A stretch of 64,000 nucleotides of DNA from Mesostigma viride (GCA_009746045.1 RPFO01002311.1:52090-116089), one strand, 5' to 3'; shown: positions 34,558 to 47,528, numbered from the stretch's first letter. Numbers and translations are program-made. The notes: a model not told the origin generated them from the sequence alone.

Positions 34558-37110
34558 ATGAAGCCAACGTCCGCCGACGATGCCACCCTTCAACTGGTAA
34601 CTTCTGTTTCAGGACTCCGATCTCGAACCGTTGAAACTCTTCCCCTTTTGCAGCCTGTACTGCCTCGCAGAACCTACCGTGCCTTCCTGACCGCAGACTG
34701 TGGACGAATCGAAGAAGCTACTCTATTGGGAGAACACAGCCGGCCGACGCGGCACTCCGGCAGCCCGCATTAGGTTGGCTCCTCCCAACATGCCCCAATC
34801 TGCAGGCCCTGCGCCTCTGGTCTCGAGCCGGCCTCACCAACAAGAGCTGGAAGAAACCTACGGCTTTGCAAGGCAAACCCCTTCTGACAATTGATGGCGA
34901 GGTGCCGCAGATTCCCTAGCGATCCGCATGGCGAGGCGATTGGGTAGCAAGGGGCTCGTGAGCAGGTGTGGAAGCTGGGACACTGCACGCAGGTGCAGTT
35001 CCTGAACCTGTCCAAGTGTGGTGGTGTCTACCATTGAATGAGCCGTTAAGGCCTGCTGGCGGCGTCCTGCCGGTGCCTGACTCATCTGGATGTGAGCGGT
35101 TGCAGTGGCATTGCAGTGGTGTCCACGATGGGTGACAAGGAATGGAACCTGGACGTGAGCGGTGGCAGTGGCGTCCGCGATGGGCGTCTAGGAATGGCAC
35201 CTGGACGTGCGGTGGCGGTGGCGTTTCCTATGAGCATCCAGGAATGGCACCTGGACGTGAGCGGTGGTGGTGGCGTTTGCGAGTGTAATACAGGTCTCTT
35301 TACGTTACTATCCGTGATGCCAAACGGGGTGTAACAGCTAAGTATGAGACTTTTGGTTGATACGGCGAGCATCAGGGGGGGTACTCGCCGAGCACTGCCC
35401 CGGCTGCAGCAAGTATCCAAGGAAATGTGTGCGCCAGCATCAGGGACAAAGGCACGAAGGCGACAGCATTCGCCAACATGAAGCGACATCGACGCATATA
35501 TCATGGTGGGATGTACGACCCAGCTAGGTATCCACTGGCGGAGGCTATTCGCAAGACACAGAGCACTGCCCGCGCCTGCAGCGAGTGAACCTGAATTCGC
35601 GTTCACCGACCGAAAAATCTATACTTTTCTTGTTGTGGGTGATCAATCTATATGAAAGTGAATTATTAAGCGTCGGCGAGGATGGCATAAAGGCGCTCGC
35701 CAGGGAGTGCTGGCACCTGCGACAAGATGCCAGAAGTCAGCAAGGCTCTACCGGCATCCGCAACGGCCGCTGGCCAACATCTTCACAATCCAACCTGCTT
35801 TTAGGGTCCTAAAAGGGGCCTTAAAAAGGGAAGCCGCTGAATAATAGCCAGGTTCTCGGCGTGTCGGACGCCAGGATAACCGTGCTCGCAAACCATTGCG
35901 TGGGGCTGCGCTAGTGAACTGGACCTGTCGAGGTGTGGGGGCGTTCCGGACGACGAAATCTCGACGCTGGCACAGAAATGCATGTCCCAGGAGCGCCTGG
36001 GTCGATGTGCGCAGGTGCGCCAACGCGTTCAAAGCATCGTTCTAGTGATGGTGGCATCCTTGTGCTCGTGCCGGTGCGCCGCTGCCCTTGTGCTGGCATC
36101 CTTGAGACATTCACTTGGACAAATTGGCGCACGCTGCCATGAGCAAGAGCCCCCATTAGTTGGAAAAGTGTGCCAGACTCGGGTCGTGCGTTTGAATCTG
36201 AGGTAGTAGATAATAATTTAACTGCCATCACACCAGGTGTGCCGGAGGACACAGTCGACGCGCTCAAGGGGCTCACGGGGGGGTGCCCTGGTATGGTCTA
36301 TTTCGGAGGCAGCGGCACCAGCTCGCATTGACGCACCGGTGAGCATAATTCACTTTAGACTGGCGTCTGCTTGCGACGCTGGATGTCAGCCGAACCTTGT
36401 CAGACGCCGGACGCGAGGTCCTGAGCGCTTGCCGTCATCCGTAACTGCAAACGCTTGCGCGCTATGCATGCACGTCAACGATTGCAAGCGCGTGATGTAG
36501 TAGATGGGAGCATCGGGCTGCGTGCTTGCCGTCGGAGGGCGATGCGCCACATGCACTCTGGAGCAGTCCAGGGTCGAGGAGATGCAGATGACGGATGCCT
36601 CCATGGCATTAGTGTCAAGGACATTGTCAAGGAGACAACCAGGACATGCACTGGACTGTGGCGTCTATCGCACGTCGCATCAAAGTGGGCTCTTACTGCG
36701 TCGTCGATGATGCATGCATGGCATCATGAAGCCCGAGGAGATGCTGCGAGCGATGGCGAGGTTACTGTAAACCGGAAAGCGACCCCAAATCCCAGGGCGG
36801 CACCCTTGCGAAGCATAGTAACGAGATGCTTCGTGCAATCGCCGGGTGTTGCCCGCGGCTCGAACGTCTGAGCGTCGCCATAGACCTGTGTCAACGCGGC
36901 GACATTGATGGGGACATTGCGGCGATCGGGCGCAAGTACCCCCACCTTGAGGCACCTGCTGTTGGCATGGCACTGCCACCTGTCGGACGCAGTGCTCTCG
37001 TTGGTGCACGACCGGGGCCCGCAGCTGAGGAAACTTGGCTTATTTAGTTGTGCCGCATCACGGATGATGGGATGGTGGCCATTGGCAATGCGTGCAGGGC
37101 CAGTTGGATA
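34558..37110 (+). pseudogene. Decayed leucine-rich-repeat (Cys-containing type) gene
   Basis: Fragments in shifting frames read as Cys-containing LRRs, the kind found in F-box/AMN1-like proteins: VQFLNLSKCGGV (about 34995), LTHLDVSGCSGIAVVS (35080), GEDGIKALARECWHL (35670), ELDLSRCGGVPDDEIST (35915), [15 protein letters not shown] (36835) and [14 protein letters not shown] (37055). Spacing is irregular, and stops and frameshifts separate the pieces. Either this is a pseudogene, or many introns hide the joins. The family normally recognises ubiquitination targets or acts in cell-cycle control. The LRR reading is by eye only. Confidence 0.5.
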
Positions 37111-37242
37111 CGATGGAATGCCATGCATGCGTCCACAAAAAGTCCTTGACCTCACTTCATGTAGGCTTTTTGACTGCTCAAGTGGCACAATTCTATCGGG
37201 GGGCATCCATCTACTTAGAATCGATAGAATAGACCGGTAGGA

Positions 37243-37465
<223 letters not shown>

Positions 37466-37765
37466 ACCCCGACTAGGTTGTCCCCAGTTTACAAATTAAC
37501 AAAATTAACAAATTAACGCCGGCGGACTACCTGCGGACTGCTCGACGCGGAGTCGCCGGGCTACAAGTTCCGTACTTTACCAAACTCAGCCTTAGAGGCC
37601 GCCGCACCAATTTTTACTTCTTTCCGTCACATGGCTTGCGTTGGGTTCATCGACGAGCATCGACGCTCATCGACGGTGCAATCTGACGGCGGAGAATAAG
37701 TTCGCCACAGCATAGCGCGACGCAAGGGCTAAGATCCGACAACGTGACATGCAAAGCTTTATACC

Positions 37766-38334
37766 GCATCGCTAACCGGAAATTCCGTCCAACACCGTCG
37801 TACAGTACTGCCAGTCGACCGCACCTCTGCCTCTTAACCGTCGAATGCGCAATCGATCTAGAAAGTAGAAACGTCCCCGCGACACTTCCGCGATTTCAGT
37901 ACTTTCCGTCACCCTTGACAGTTTTCGTACAATACTACAAATTTACGCCAATAGAAACTCGCGTCCATACATATATCTCGATAGAGGCGTGCGTCTTATT
38001 TAATTTCAAGGTAACTTACCTCTTAATTAATCTCGCCCCCCCTTTGTAACACCGTCCCCCCGTTGTAACACCGTCCCCCCCCCCCATAAATGCGTCCCCC
38101 CCCCGTTGTAACACCGTCCCCCCCACGTACAGTACTTTCAACCGCAGCTCTGCCTTTTAACCGTCGAATGCGCAATCGATCTAGAAAGTATCCGCGATTT
38201 CAGTACATGCCGTCACCCTTGACAGTTGTCGTACAATAGTACAAATTAACGCCAATAGAAACTCGCCTCCAAACATATATCTCGATAGAGGTATGCGTCT
38301 TATTTAATTTCAAGGTACCTCTTAATTAATCTCG
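37766..38334. repeat. Direct repeat of about 210 bp, two copies
   Basis: A block containing TTAACCGTCGAATGCGCAAT, CATATATCTCGATAGAGG and TTATTTAATTTCAAGGTA occurs at about 37800-38041 and again at about 38127-38334. A C-rich spacer with copies of GTAACACCGTCCCCCC lies between. A related stretch lies near 46385-46510. The family is unknown; it may be the end region of an unrecognised transposon. Confidence 0.7.
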
Positions 38335-38387
38335 GCCCCCGCCTTCCGCTAATTTGCTAAATTTGCTAAAAAAGAGCCAATTTTACC

Positions 38388-39062
38388 CCGACTTACTTAC
38401 TTACTTACTTAAATTAAATTAAATTAAATTATTGACATGCCTCCGTGGGGAGGTCATGTAGCACATATTTCATGATGGATGGGGTGGAGGAAGCCGCGTG
38501 ATCGAACTATCCTAACTCTCTAGAAAATCCTAACTGCACTACTCATCAAAACGCCTCCTCCGCTTGGGGGGCCTCCTCCGCTTGAGGTGGCTTGCCCACA
38601 GGGTCGGGCGTGTGTGCCTTGACAATCTTCTTCCACCGCGTCTTGTCCTGCATGGCAGTCCAAAGACGGGAGAGAGAGTGGATGCGGTGCTCAAACTGGG
38701 CTGGGACCACGAGGTCGTCCAGCAGCATCTGAACGTAGTTGGTGACAGGTTTCCCTACCCTTTTGGGAATGTCCTTGGGGCCAGGCCAGGTCAGAATGTG
38801 CCGCCCTGGCTGTCCAAGCCGCTGGGGGCCGGCCAGACCAAGGGTGGTGTCGACCTGGCTGGTGCGTGCAAGGTGTCCTACAAATGCTATCCTACGCTGT
38901 CTAATCTCGTCCGAAACACGAGGCATGCCATTGTACAGAGACTCTGATGACGGACGCTCGGAAAAACCTACATTAAGGACCTGCCGGAGCATCCTGTAAA
39001 CTGTGCCGTCGAGCCGAGCTGCCAGTTTGGGGGGGAGGGTCCACGCCTCGGCGCCATACGTG
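38388..39062 (-). mobile_element. LINE A copy inserted in an (ACTT)n array
   Basis: Minus-strand LINE A: AATTT-type tail at 38411-38430, terminal hairpin at 38435-38459 (loop CCAC on the element strand), 3' UTR, then coding sequence up to the codons for LTYGAEAW. It is 5'-truncated at about 39062. (ACTT)n flanks both sides (38388-38411 and 39063 on), so it landed within the microsatellite. Confidence 0.8.
38546..39052 (-). pseudogene. LINE A reverse-transcriptase C-terminal fragment
   Basis: The frame at 38992-38546 encodes MLRQVLNVGFSERPSSESLY, RRIAFVGHLARTSQVD, RHILTWPGPKDIPKRVG and RWKKIVKAHTPDP, then two copies of a QAEEAP-like end. It is homologous to the last part of the 20009-21467 copy. 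No catalytic motifs remain. Confidence 0.8.
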
Positions 39063-39276
<214 letters not shown>

Positions 39277-39439
39277 GGGGTAGATACTCCGTGACTCCCC
39301 AACGGAAGCACAATTAATTAATTGGGGGGGTGAATGTTATAATTACTGGAATCACCGATCACGTGACATGAGCAGCCACGGAGCAAACTGGATGATATGG
39401 ATAATGGATTATGGCGACGTTGATGAGGGTGGAGTGAAT

Positions 39440-41244
39440 TAATTAATTAATCAAACTCGTGCTCCCGTTGGGGAGTCACGGAGCACCGAAGTGCTTTTAA
39501 TCCCTGTGTGTGCACAACAGGTAGAAAGGGCAGAGACCCCCTTTCTCCTTCATGCCAAAGGCATGCCACAGCTGCAATCGGACTCGGTAAACGATCCGGC
39601 AAGGTCTGTGGGTGCAATAAGACCCATGCATGTGAGCATATCATAACAAGGAGCGTGGGCAAGTAATCTGAGCATAGCCAGGACGTAGCATGGCTGTACA
39701 AGGACTAAGCTAAGGCTATGGCTGGTGTACCGTGTGTTAGCGGTGCACGTGACTAGGTATGGTGGCACAGCTAGGCAAACATTCTAAGCATGGCTGCCAT
39801 GGCGGCAGTGACTACCAATGGATACAAGCTAGGGCTATTATTCTAGCCCGCAGGGGGCGTCCACATCTTGTGGTTGATCATCAGGTCCCCGCCCCTCCAG
39901 TACACCTTGGGCTTCTGGGGGTCCTGCTTGTGGCGGAGGTATTCAGGCCACAGGTCGCGTCGCTGCTGCTGCTGAGCGGGGGTCAGGTCATCGTCCAGCG
40001 TCCAGGTGAGGTTGTGCAACCTCTTGCGACGAGAAAGGAACCGCTGCTTGTCCTCACGGGAGCGGGAAGGTGAGCAGGACTGGTGGGGGGGTCGCCTAGT
40101 TGTCCCGTGAGTGGGGAAGGCGGTGGCACTCCCGCAGTTCTACCTCACCTACCAGGCCCATGAGGGTAAGGAGCTGGTCCTTAAGCTCGTCGGCAAGGCT
40201 GGTTGACGTCCCACCTGGCTTCTGGGGGAAACGACGCAGCACCACCCGGCAGTCGCGGCGGGCGCGGTCGGTGGCCTCGGGACCGACGTTGTTGTGCCTG
40301 GCCGGCGAAGGTCTTCAAGCTCCTGGAGTTTCGTAGCGATGGCGTCGGCGGTGGAGGCGGTCGCTGTCCGCAGCAGGTCCGCATAGGAGAGGGGCGGGAG
40401 GTCGCCAGCATCCAGCCGGGTTGGCGCTGGGATGAGATGGTCGGTGACCGTCTGCTCCGCTATCTTTGGGACCTGTGAGGCCATGGCCTCGGTGTGGGCG
40501 GTGATGGCTTCAAGCATCTTCATGAGCACGCCGCACTTGCCCTCCACCTGGTTTAGGCGAGAGACAAGTGCAGCATGCGTCTCAGATGCCTGCGCCGCGG
40601 TGTGCAGCGCGCCGTGAACTGGGGTTGGAGCTTGTGGACGACCTTGGTTTCCACATTGGAGACCCGGGCCTCCACCGTGGTGAGCGTCGTGTGTAGCGAG
40701 GCCAGCTTCTCGGCCAACGGCCAGGTCACGTGCTCCTCCAGCACTGCTTGGAGATCATCCTTGCAGAGGGAGGGAGTCGACGTGGCTGCCGGCTGCGCAA
40801 GCCGGGCTGGGTTTTGGAGCTTAGCGACAATGTCGTGGAGAGGTAGCAGGAAGAAGCTGCACAGGATAGCGAGGCGGTTGTCTGGCCTGGCGATGAACGC
40901 CTCCACGTGGACGGCGGGAATGGGCCCCGCGTTGGGCCCCATGAGCTTGCGTTCCTGGGCTAGTAAGAACCGGATGATGTCGGCGCATTCTTCCTTCGTG
41001 AGGGCCAGCCAGTTGATAGAAGAAGGAAAATTCTCTGTCGCCTGGGATCGGGTAGTGGCTCCATTTGTGGTCGTGGCAGGGTTTCTTTGGCTCTGGGGAG
41101 GCGCTTGGCGATGGTTTTGCTGGCTATGGGTTTGCGAGCCCAGGCGGCTGGGCAAGAACGATGGCGTGTGGGTTGGGCTGGGAGCCGGAAAGCTCCTTTT
41201 CCAACTCCCGTTTTGCTTTTGGAGTCGTCATAGCTGCTTGTCAC
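39440..41244 (-). mobile_element. ORF1-only retroelement, longer copy
   Basis: Read on the minus strand, this holds a short 5' region, an ORF1-like gene (41232-39844), a 3' UTR, the terminal hairpin (39459-39479) and a (TTAA)n tail at 39438-39452. No reverse-transcriptase sequence is present. The 5' part reaches further than in the copy at 18411. Confidence 0.72.
39844..41232 (-). pseudogene. ORF1-like retroelement protein, near full length but frameshifted
   Basis: It starts MTTPKAKRELEKELSGSQPN, then changes frame near 41140 into a region with NWLALTKEECADIIRFLLAQ and HVEAFIARPDNRLAIL. A coiled-coil part follows ([30 protein letters not shown]). Further frame changes lead to the domain with PPPVLLTF-like and YWRGGDLMINHKMW sequence. 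At least three frame breaks make it inactive. The intact protein would be about 430-460 residues. Confidence 0.6.
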
Positions 41245-42640
41245 GTGCGTAACTTTGGCGATACTGCGTGTCAGCCGTAACCAATTATACTGGCGTGTGC
41301 GTCTGAAAAAAGCGCATCGAATGCAAGTGGTCTGACCGAATTTGGGGGGCTCAGACGCAAAAGATGATTCTGAGCGCCGCCGTCAGCCCGATACCGCCGT
41401 CAGGCATCTCCATATCGTGGAGTGAATAATTATGCACTAGACTGCTTCGAGTGATCCTCGATGGATTGGGTAGTCAGTAGCTAGTGGGCCGGCACTGGTG
41501 GTAGTGAAACAAATATCGAATCTACGTACTCAGTACGTAGCTTACCAGTGGTACGAGCTTCCATGCGGGCCGCTCCGCAGCCTATGCAAAGCAGTGTCCT
41601 TTCCATGTACATATGCCGCTTGACAAGTGGTGGCCGGCCGGCCCCACCCATTACTGAGGATGGCCGAGCAATTAATTGCAGGGGGAAAAACAGTTTTCTA
41701 GCTATAGCCGTGCGCTCCCCCTTTCCCCCCCGCACAGCCGCGGCCCCCAGTCCATCATGCTGTAGGGCTGGCCCAAGCAACTGGCTGCATGACGTACATG
41801 CATGCAACATACTGACCTGCGGCGGCCGGCTAATTACGGAATACGGAAACAAATACCACTAAACTGCACAACAAATTAACAACTGAGACTGTAGAAATGA
41901 AGTGAGACAACTATGCCTGGACGCATGGCGATCCAACGCCGTGGAGGGACTAGGGTAGTTGTCTGAGTCGAGGAAAGACGCGAAGGCCGCGGGAGCGCCG
42001 CGTGGCTATTATCTCTAGGAAGACCTGCATGCATGGAGGGAGACAGAGGGTAACAAGCAAGGTTGATAGGGAAAACACACGCACACATACATACACACAC
42101 ACACAGACACACCAGGCACCAACAACAACAACAAAAACAACCAAAACTAAAAAGGAAAAGAGGGAACGCATACACACATACACGGAGGGGCTAAAAGAAA
42201 AAGTAACGAGTATACATTACAAACGGAAAAAGAAAAAAGAAAAAGAACGAAAGAAAAAAGAAAAGAAAATGTAAGCAGTGATAATGCGAACAATAATAAA
42301 TAATGACAAAGTAATGAGTAATAATTATAACAAAAACAAAAATGGAATAAAGAAAGAGGTCATTGCTGGGATGTGGTGAGGCACAGGCAATGTTGGAGTA
42401 TGGGTCAGGAGTTCGGTGTTTCAGCGCCCATATGGTGCCCGGGGCCGGGGGTCTCCTATCCAACAAGGTCTATAGCCTCGTGCCCAGCTTACTCCAATGA
42501 AAAAGTGTAAGGTGAAAAGGGGTAGGCAGTGAAAAAATAGACGGGATGAACAAACATAACAGTGAAAGTAATAAAATTAGCGGTGTGGCCTTTAACACGG
42601 GCTGTTTATGTGAACTCTAGCGCATGAACAAAGCTGTGGC
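41245..42640. other. Intergenic: small repeat and purine-rich stretch
   Basis: No gene was recognised. It holds copy 2 of the small inverted-repeat element (41893-41969). A low-complexity run follows: CA-rich at 42075-42180, then AAAG/AAAAG-rich to about 42350. Confidence 0.5.
41893..41969. repeat. Small inverted-repeat element, copy 2
   Basis: This shares ends (TGAGACAACTAT.. and ..GTAGTTGTCTGAG) and the core CCTGGACGCATGG/TCCAACG with 8290-8383 but has a shorter spacer. Confidence 0.55.
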
Positions 42641-43024
42641 AGCCATGCTTAGAAGGTTTGCCTAGCTGTGCCAACATACCTATAGTCACGTGCACCGCTA
42701 ACACACGGTACACAACCAGCCATATAGCCTGGGCTTAGTCCTTGTACAGCCATGCTACGTCGATCCTGGCTATGCTCAGATCACTTGCCCACACTCCTTG
42801 TTATGCCATGCTCACATGGGTCTTATTATTGCACCCACAGATTGCCGGACCGTTCAGCATGTCCGATTGCAGCTGTGGCATGCCTTTGGCATGCATGAAG
42901 GAGAATCGGGGGGTCTCTGCCCTTTCTCCTGTTCTGCACGCACAGGGATTAAAAGCACTTAGGTGCTCCGTGACCGTCCCCAACGGGAGCACGAGTTTAA
43001 TTAGTTATAAGGAATTAATTAATT
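42640..43024 (+). mobile_element. 3' end of ORF1-only retroelement
   Basis: The sequence from GCAGCCATGCTTAGAA onward matches the 3' UTR of 18411-19690. The hairpin at 42970-42992 has a 2-bp insertion in its left arm, and a decayed TTAA tail follows. It is 5'-truncated and has no ORF. Confidence 0.75.
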
Positions 43025-43025
43025 G

Positions 43026-43620
43026 ATGAACAAAGCAAAACCAGCTAGGACTGTCCAGATTCAGATTGTTTCTGCCAGCTGGGGCAGCCTCAAGCATGCA
43101 GGTTGCGCATTATAACAAATGTAGCCCGCGGTGTCCCGCCAGCCGGGGTGGCTGTACGTTCCGGGGTGCGCGTGTATGTATGTAACTACACACGCATTCC
43201 ATCTCATCTTATCTCCATGCCCCCCGGCCCATCAACGAGAACATGTGCCGTGCGCATCAATGTGGTAGACTCATTGATGTGGGTTGTGGGTGAACCCTAG
43301 GGCCGTCTGCCCCTAAAACCCCTCATGCAGGCTCCGGGAGAAGCCTTTTTAATAATATTCTCCTGGGCTATCGGGGGTAGCATGCAACCTACCGCCACAC
43401 CCGTCAGCATGGCCCAGCGTACAGTCGCGTCTTGGATTAAGTCAGGATGACGCGCGGAGTTGCGATGTACAACTCCAGACCTGGACGAGTGAGTCGCGCC
43501 ACTTGCCTTCGCAGGTGAAGTATCCATGTCGAAAAGTACATCATCGAGTACTCCGTGGCCGGCATGCCTTCAGTGCATGTTCACGGCTTCACGCTCTTAC
43601 TTACTTGCTTACATAATTAA
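43026..43620. other. Intergenic, nothing recognised
   Basis: Short frames only. It ends in an (ATTAATTA)-rich stretch that is the tail of the next, minus-strand element. Confidence 0.4.
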
Positions 43621-45590
43621 TTAATTAAGTAGTTTAACATTATTAATTAAGTAATTAAGTAATTAAGTAATTAATTAACTAATAGACACGTGACTGCGTC
43701 ACGTGAGCATAAGTCCTCAGTGGGAGGGGAACATGGGATGGAATGGATGGTGTAAGCTATCTAGGTCCTAGGTACAGGGGTGTGGGCACCGCGGCCCGAA
43801 TCGCTATGAATGCCATACGCAGTCGCAGTGAAGCGGAGCCCCCACAGACTTGGGGGTGGTCTCCTTCATCACTACGTGGCATCTATCCTTGCGCTGCCAC
43901 CATCTGCCTCCATATTACAGACAAACCAGGAGGCTGCCCGGGTGTGAGCGGCCGTCACGTCTTAGTAGTGTAGCACATGTCCATGCCGAGTCTATCAGGA
44001 AAAGTCCACGGGTGGCGGCCCTGCCGCGCGCGGCCTGGGGCACGCCAGGTGAGGACATATCGCCCAGGCTGGGCGGGCTTGGTGCCAGCTAGTCTACAAA
44101 CCAAAGGGGATGTTAAGGGCCTTGCGCAGCATCTTGGTGACGGTGCCGGCGAGTCATTGCGACAGCTCCTGCGTCAGTGTCCAGGTCTCGGCGCCGTAGG
44201 TCAGAATCGTCAGAATGACGACCTTGAAGAGGTCACGCTTGACGATCCGAGGTAGGGCGGGGTTGCTCCACCAGCGGCGGTGGTCATGGAGGTGCGCCCA
44301 CGCCATGCCGATCCGTGTCGTCAGGTCGTCCTCGCAGTCGGGAAGCCAACTGCCGAGCAGCTTGAAGCGGCCTGAAGGAGGGTAGTTTGACCTCGGTGTC
44401 GTCTAAGAGGCGGAGTGTGGGTGGGGGCCCTCAGTGACATGCCGTCAGGGCCAGGGCCTCCGTTTTGGGGCTGATTTCTAGACCAACCGCCCGAGCCTCG
44501 AGCGCCAGGCCGTCCAGCCAAGGTTGGGCAGACTCCGGCTTCTCGATGAGCGTGATGTCGTCGGCATAAATGAGGTCAGCTAGTAAATTCTGCTGGTTAG
44601 TCGGCCCCCCTTCTCCAAGCTCGTTCGTGATCGCTATAGGCCAGGGGCACGGTCTGCAATGCTAGCAAAGCGAGCACGTGCGTGCCTGGCGCATAACATA
44701 ATCCACTACAATAATGAACAGGTACGGTGACAGGACTCAACCCAGGCAGTGCCAGACGCCGGTCTGCAGTGGGCATGGCGGGGTAATGCTGTGTTGAGTG
44801 CGCACCGAAGTGGTCGATCCGTCATTCAGCGTGCGGATGACGGTAATCAGGGGAGTTGGGACGCGAGCGCGAGCAAGTACAGCCCTTAGAGCGGCCCAGA
44901 GGACAGAATCAAAAGCCTTGATGAAGTCGACGAAGATCAGGATGGCGGGAAACTCACCAGGTTGCAGGAGAGCAACTTTCCTCGAAGAGGCGACACGCGA
45001 CGAAGATGGCCATGACGGTGTTGCGCCCAGACGAAAGCCCATTCGACTTTCCCCTAGGTGACAGTCGAGAGCAGAACGAAGGCGGTTGAGGATCATGCGC
45101 ATGAACAACTTGAGTGCGGCGCTCTGGATGCAGACTCCTCGGTAGTTGGCGGGGTCGTCAGGGGAACCTTTGTTTTTGTACAGCATAATACGGTAGCTGT
45201 GCTGCCACTCAGGAATCGGCGGCGCGTCGGCAAGCAGAATCCGGTTGCAGACGTCAAGCAGGAACCCCGTGAGCGCCGTCAGCTTAATCACCGGGGCTGG
45301 GAGCTGGTCAGGTTCAACAGCGGCGTAGTCCGCGTAGAAGCGGAGTTGCTTGGCGGCGGTGCTCAGCTCTAGCTCGGTGAACGGCGGTAGCTCGTTGGGG
45401 TCGGCCAGGAGTTCCGTCAGGGCTGGGTACGTGTAGTCCTGCTCACCTGCGGGCGGCGTGGGCGGCGCAGGGACATCCGCAGGCGCTACTGCCAGGCGTG
45501 CGGCCGCCAGAGGGCCAAGCGGCGGAGGCGGCGGGGGGACGCCGAGCAGCCGTAGCCTTACCTTCGTCCTTGTACACTGAGCCATGCTAC
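43621..45590 (-). mobile_element. LINE B, 5'-truncated reverse-transcriptase copy
   Basis: Minus strand: (TTAA)n tail at about 43615-43680, terminal hairpin CACGTGACGCAGTCACGTG (43687-43705 as its complement), 3' UTR, then a decayed reverse-transcriptase gene. The 5' end is truncated against the ORF1-element tail at 45586. It is clearly distinct from LINE A in both protein and terminal hairpin. Confidence 0.78.
44100..45585 (-). pseudogene. Non-LTR reverse transcriptase (LINE B), N-terminal half best preserved
   Basis: The 282-codon frame 45585-44737 encodes a Pro-rich linker, FTELELSTAAKQLRFYADYA, IPEWQHSYRIMLYKNKG, NYRGVCIQSAALKLFMRMIL and the motif A region LIFVDFIKAFDSV. It fails near motif B (GVWHCLG). 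Later motifs (LADLIYADDITLI, FKLLGSWLPD, LTYGAETW) are recognisable in other frames down to about 44100. Start and endonuclease are missing. Confidence 0.75.
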
Positions 45591-45840
45591 GTCCTGGCTA
45601 TGCTCAGATTACTTGCCCACGCTCCTTGTTATGATATGCTCACATGGGTCTTATTGCACCCACAGATCTTGCCGGATCGTTTACCGTGTCCGATTGCAGC
45701 TGTGGCATGCCTCTGGCATGAAGGAGAAAGGGGGTCTCTGCTGCCCTTTCTTCCTGTTGCATGTGCACACACAGGGATTAAAAGCACTTCGGTGCTCCGT
45801 GACTCCCCAACGGCCGGGAGCACGAGTTTAATAAATTACT
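45586..45840 (+). mobile_element. 3' end of ORF1-only retroelement
   Basis: This is a tail copy with GGGATTAAAAGCACTTCGG, a hairpin near 45799-45824 whose right arm carries a 4-bp insertion, and an AATAAATTA-like tail. It joins head to head with the LINE B copy. Confidence 0.75.
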
Positions 45841-46970
45841 TAATTCATTAAGGAGTGAGCGGATGTAGGATTCGGTCAAGGTGGTACGTGGTGAGGGGCT
45901 TGGGGGGCCAGAGCTCCTCGATGGAGCGTCCAAGGAGGGAGAAGAGGGCGTATATCTGCAGTCGGGGGCGAGAGGCGGTGAGGATGTTTTCGTATGGGCG
46001 CTTCAGCCTTCCTTGGTGTAGTTAAATGGTGGATTGGTCGCATGCTTTACGCCTCGTGGGGGCTAGCGAGCCATTTCATGCACCGACTACAATCAAACTT
46101 CGGAGTTCAATTTGATTCCGACTTGCACGTACGCGACCGAATTTAGCTACTTCTAGTCCGCACTGACATGTCGAAAGTGGATCGATTATATACTCGACTT
46201 GTCCGTCAAATCTCATCGACTGCTGGGTTTCTAAACAGCCCACGAACACCGTAGATGCAGATCCAACTGTGCAAACAACGTTACGACCAACGTGGCGCCA
46301 AACGCCTCGATTCCTTTGTTACGAGGCATTTCACGACCTCGCGCGGCGTCGCGTACCCGCGCCCGTTTCCGTTATATATATTGTAACACGTGAGATGTAA
46401 AGGTCCGCTTCCCTGACCGGGAATTCCGTCCCTGAGCACTGTCCTACAGTACTCCCAACGGCTATACCATTCAAATCCCAGATATCGCTGGAGGTATACC
46501 TCGATCTTATATATTTAATCAATCTCGATCCGCATGCCTCTTTCCAACTCCAACTCCAACTCGGGAGCCTGCTCAGAGCCATTTTTTCACCACGTCCTTT
46601 TCCATGTGAAGTGAGATGCCTAAACCGCTTCTCTGACTGGCAGTGCTGTCCAATGCACAACCAGCTAGTGGATAGAAACCGTCAACGCCAGCTGGACAGA
46701 GCGCCGCGTCGCATCCCGCACCCTTATTGGTCGCCTTCGGACCGCTGTTCAGCGGACCCGCGACCTTCCTTTAATTCGCCTAGCTTTGCACAAAACTTTG
46801 AATTTGGAAATACAAAGCCATTTTGTCACTGACTAGCTGCAAGCTTCATACGAATCATGCCTATGTTAATTATTAGCGTGCTCCCATGCCGGGGAAATAA
46901 CAAAAGGAAAGCTTTTATGCGCAACACCCTCATAAATAATGGCATCCATGACAATCAGCACCAATAAATT
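45841..46970. other. Intergenic, nothing certain
   Basis: No gene was recognised. The part at 46385-46560 resembles the repeat at 37.8-38.3 kb, and a short (CAACTC)n run lies at 46544-46562. Minus-strand frames here are short and featureless. Confidence 0.4.
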
Positions 46971-46974
46971 ACTT

Positions 46975-47320
46975 AAGAACATATCTCCGTTGGGAGTATA
47001 TATAACACATATCCCTGAGCCACAGCACACAGCCCTGCCTACTATACAGAGAGTCACTCTCTGATGAGAAGCCATGCCCTAGCTCTTGTATAGCCATGAT
47101 GATGTTCCCCCCCCATGACAGGCTCCCCTTGGTTGGGTTGAGCTTGAGACTCTGGGGGGTGCAGGTGCCCTTGGTGCACCTAGAGCAAGTGTCGTTTACA
47201 TTCCCACCCTTGCAGGAAGTAGCTTAGAATGTATTAAAAGCCATATGCCCCTTCTCTGCGCTATGTGCTACATATACTCCCAACGGAGTTATGTTCCTAA
47301 TTAATTAATTAATCAATTAA
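46975..47320 (+). mobile_element. Family D retroelement 3' end, with an inverted tail before it
   Basis: A reversed hairpin (ACATATCTCCGTTGGGAGTA) at 46979-46998 precedes a plus-strand 3' UTR (GAGAAGCCATGCCCTAGC.., CCCATGACAGGCTCCCC). A hairpin at 47270-47294 (ACATATACTCC, loop CAAC, GGAGTTATGT) and a TTAA tail end the element. A sister copy lies at 48926-49254. Confidence 0.68.
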
Positions 47321-47528
47321 TAATATCCCTGAGAATGGGGCATTCGGAGCTACAACCTGCAGGTGCAGGATGTAAACTGCCACCTACTCTGGGTGCACAA
47401 GGTGCACCTGCACCACGTACCATGATGTATCATACCTAAAGACGCCTGGCATGGTGTAGAAGATGATTATGGCTAGGCAATGGCTAGGGCTCAGCCACGC
47501 GCTTTATTTAATCATGTACATGTGTGCC

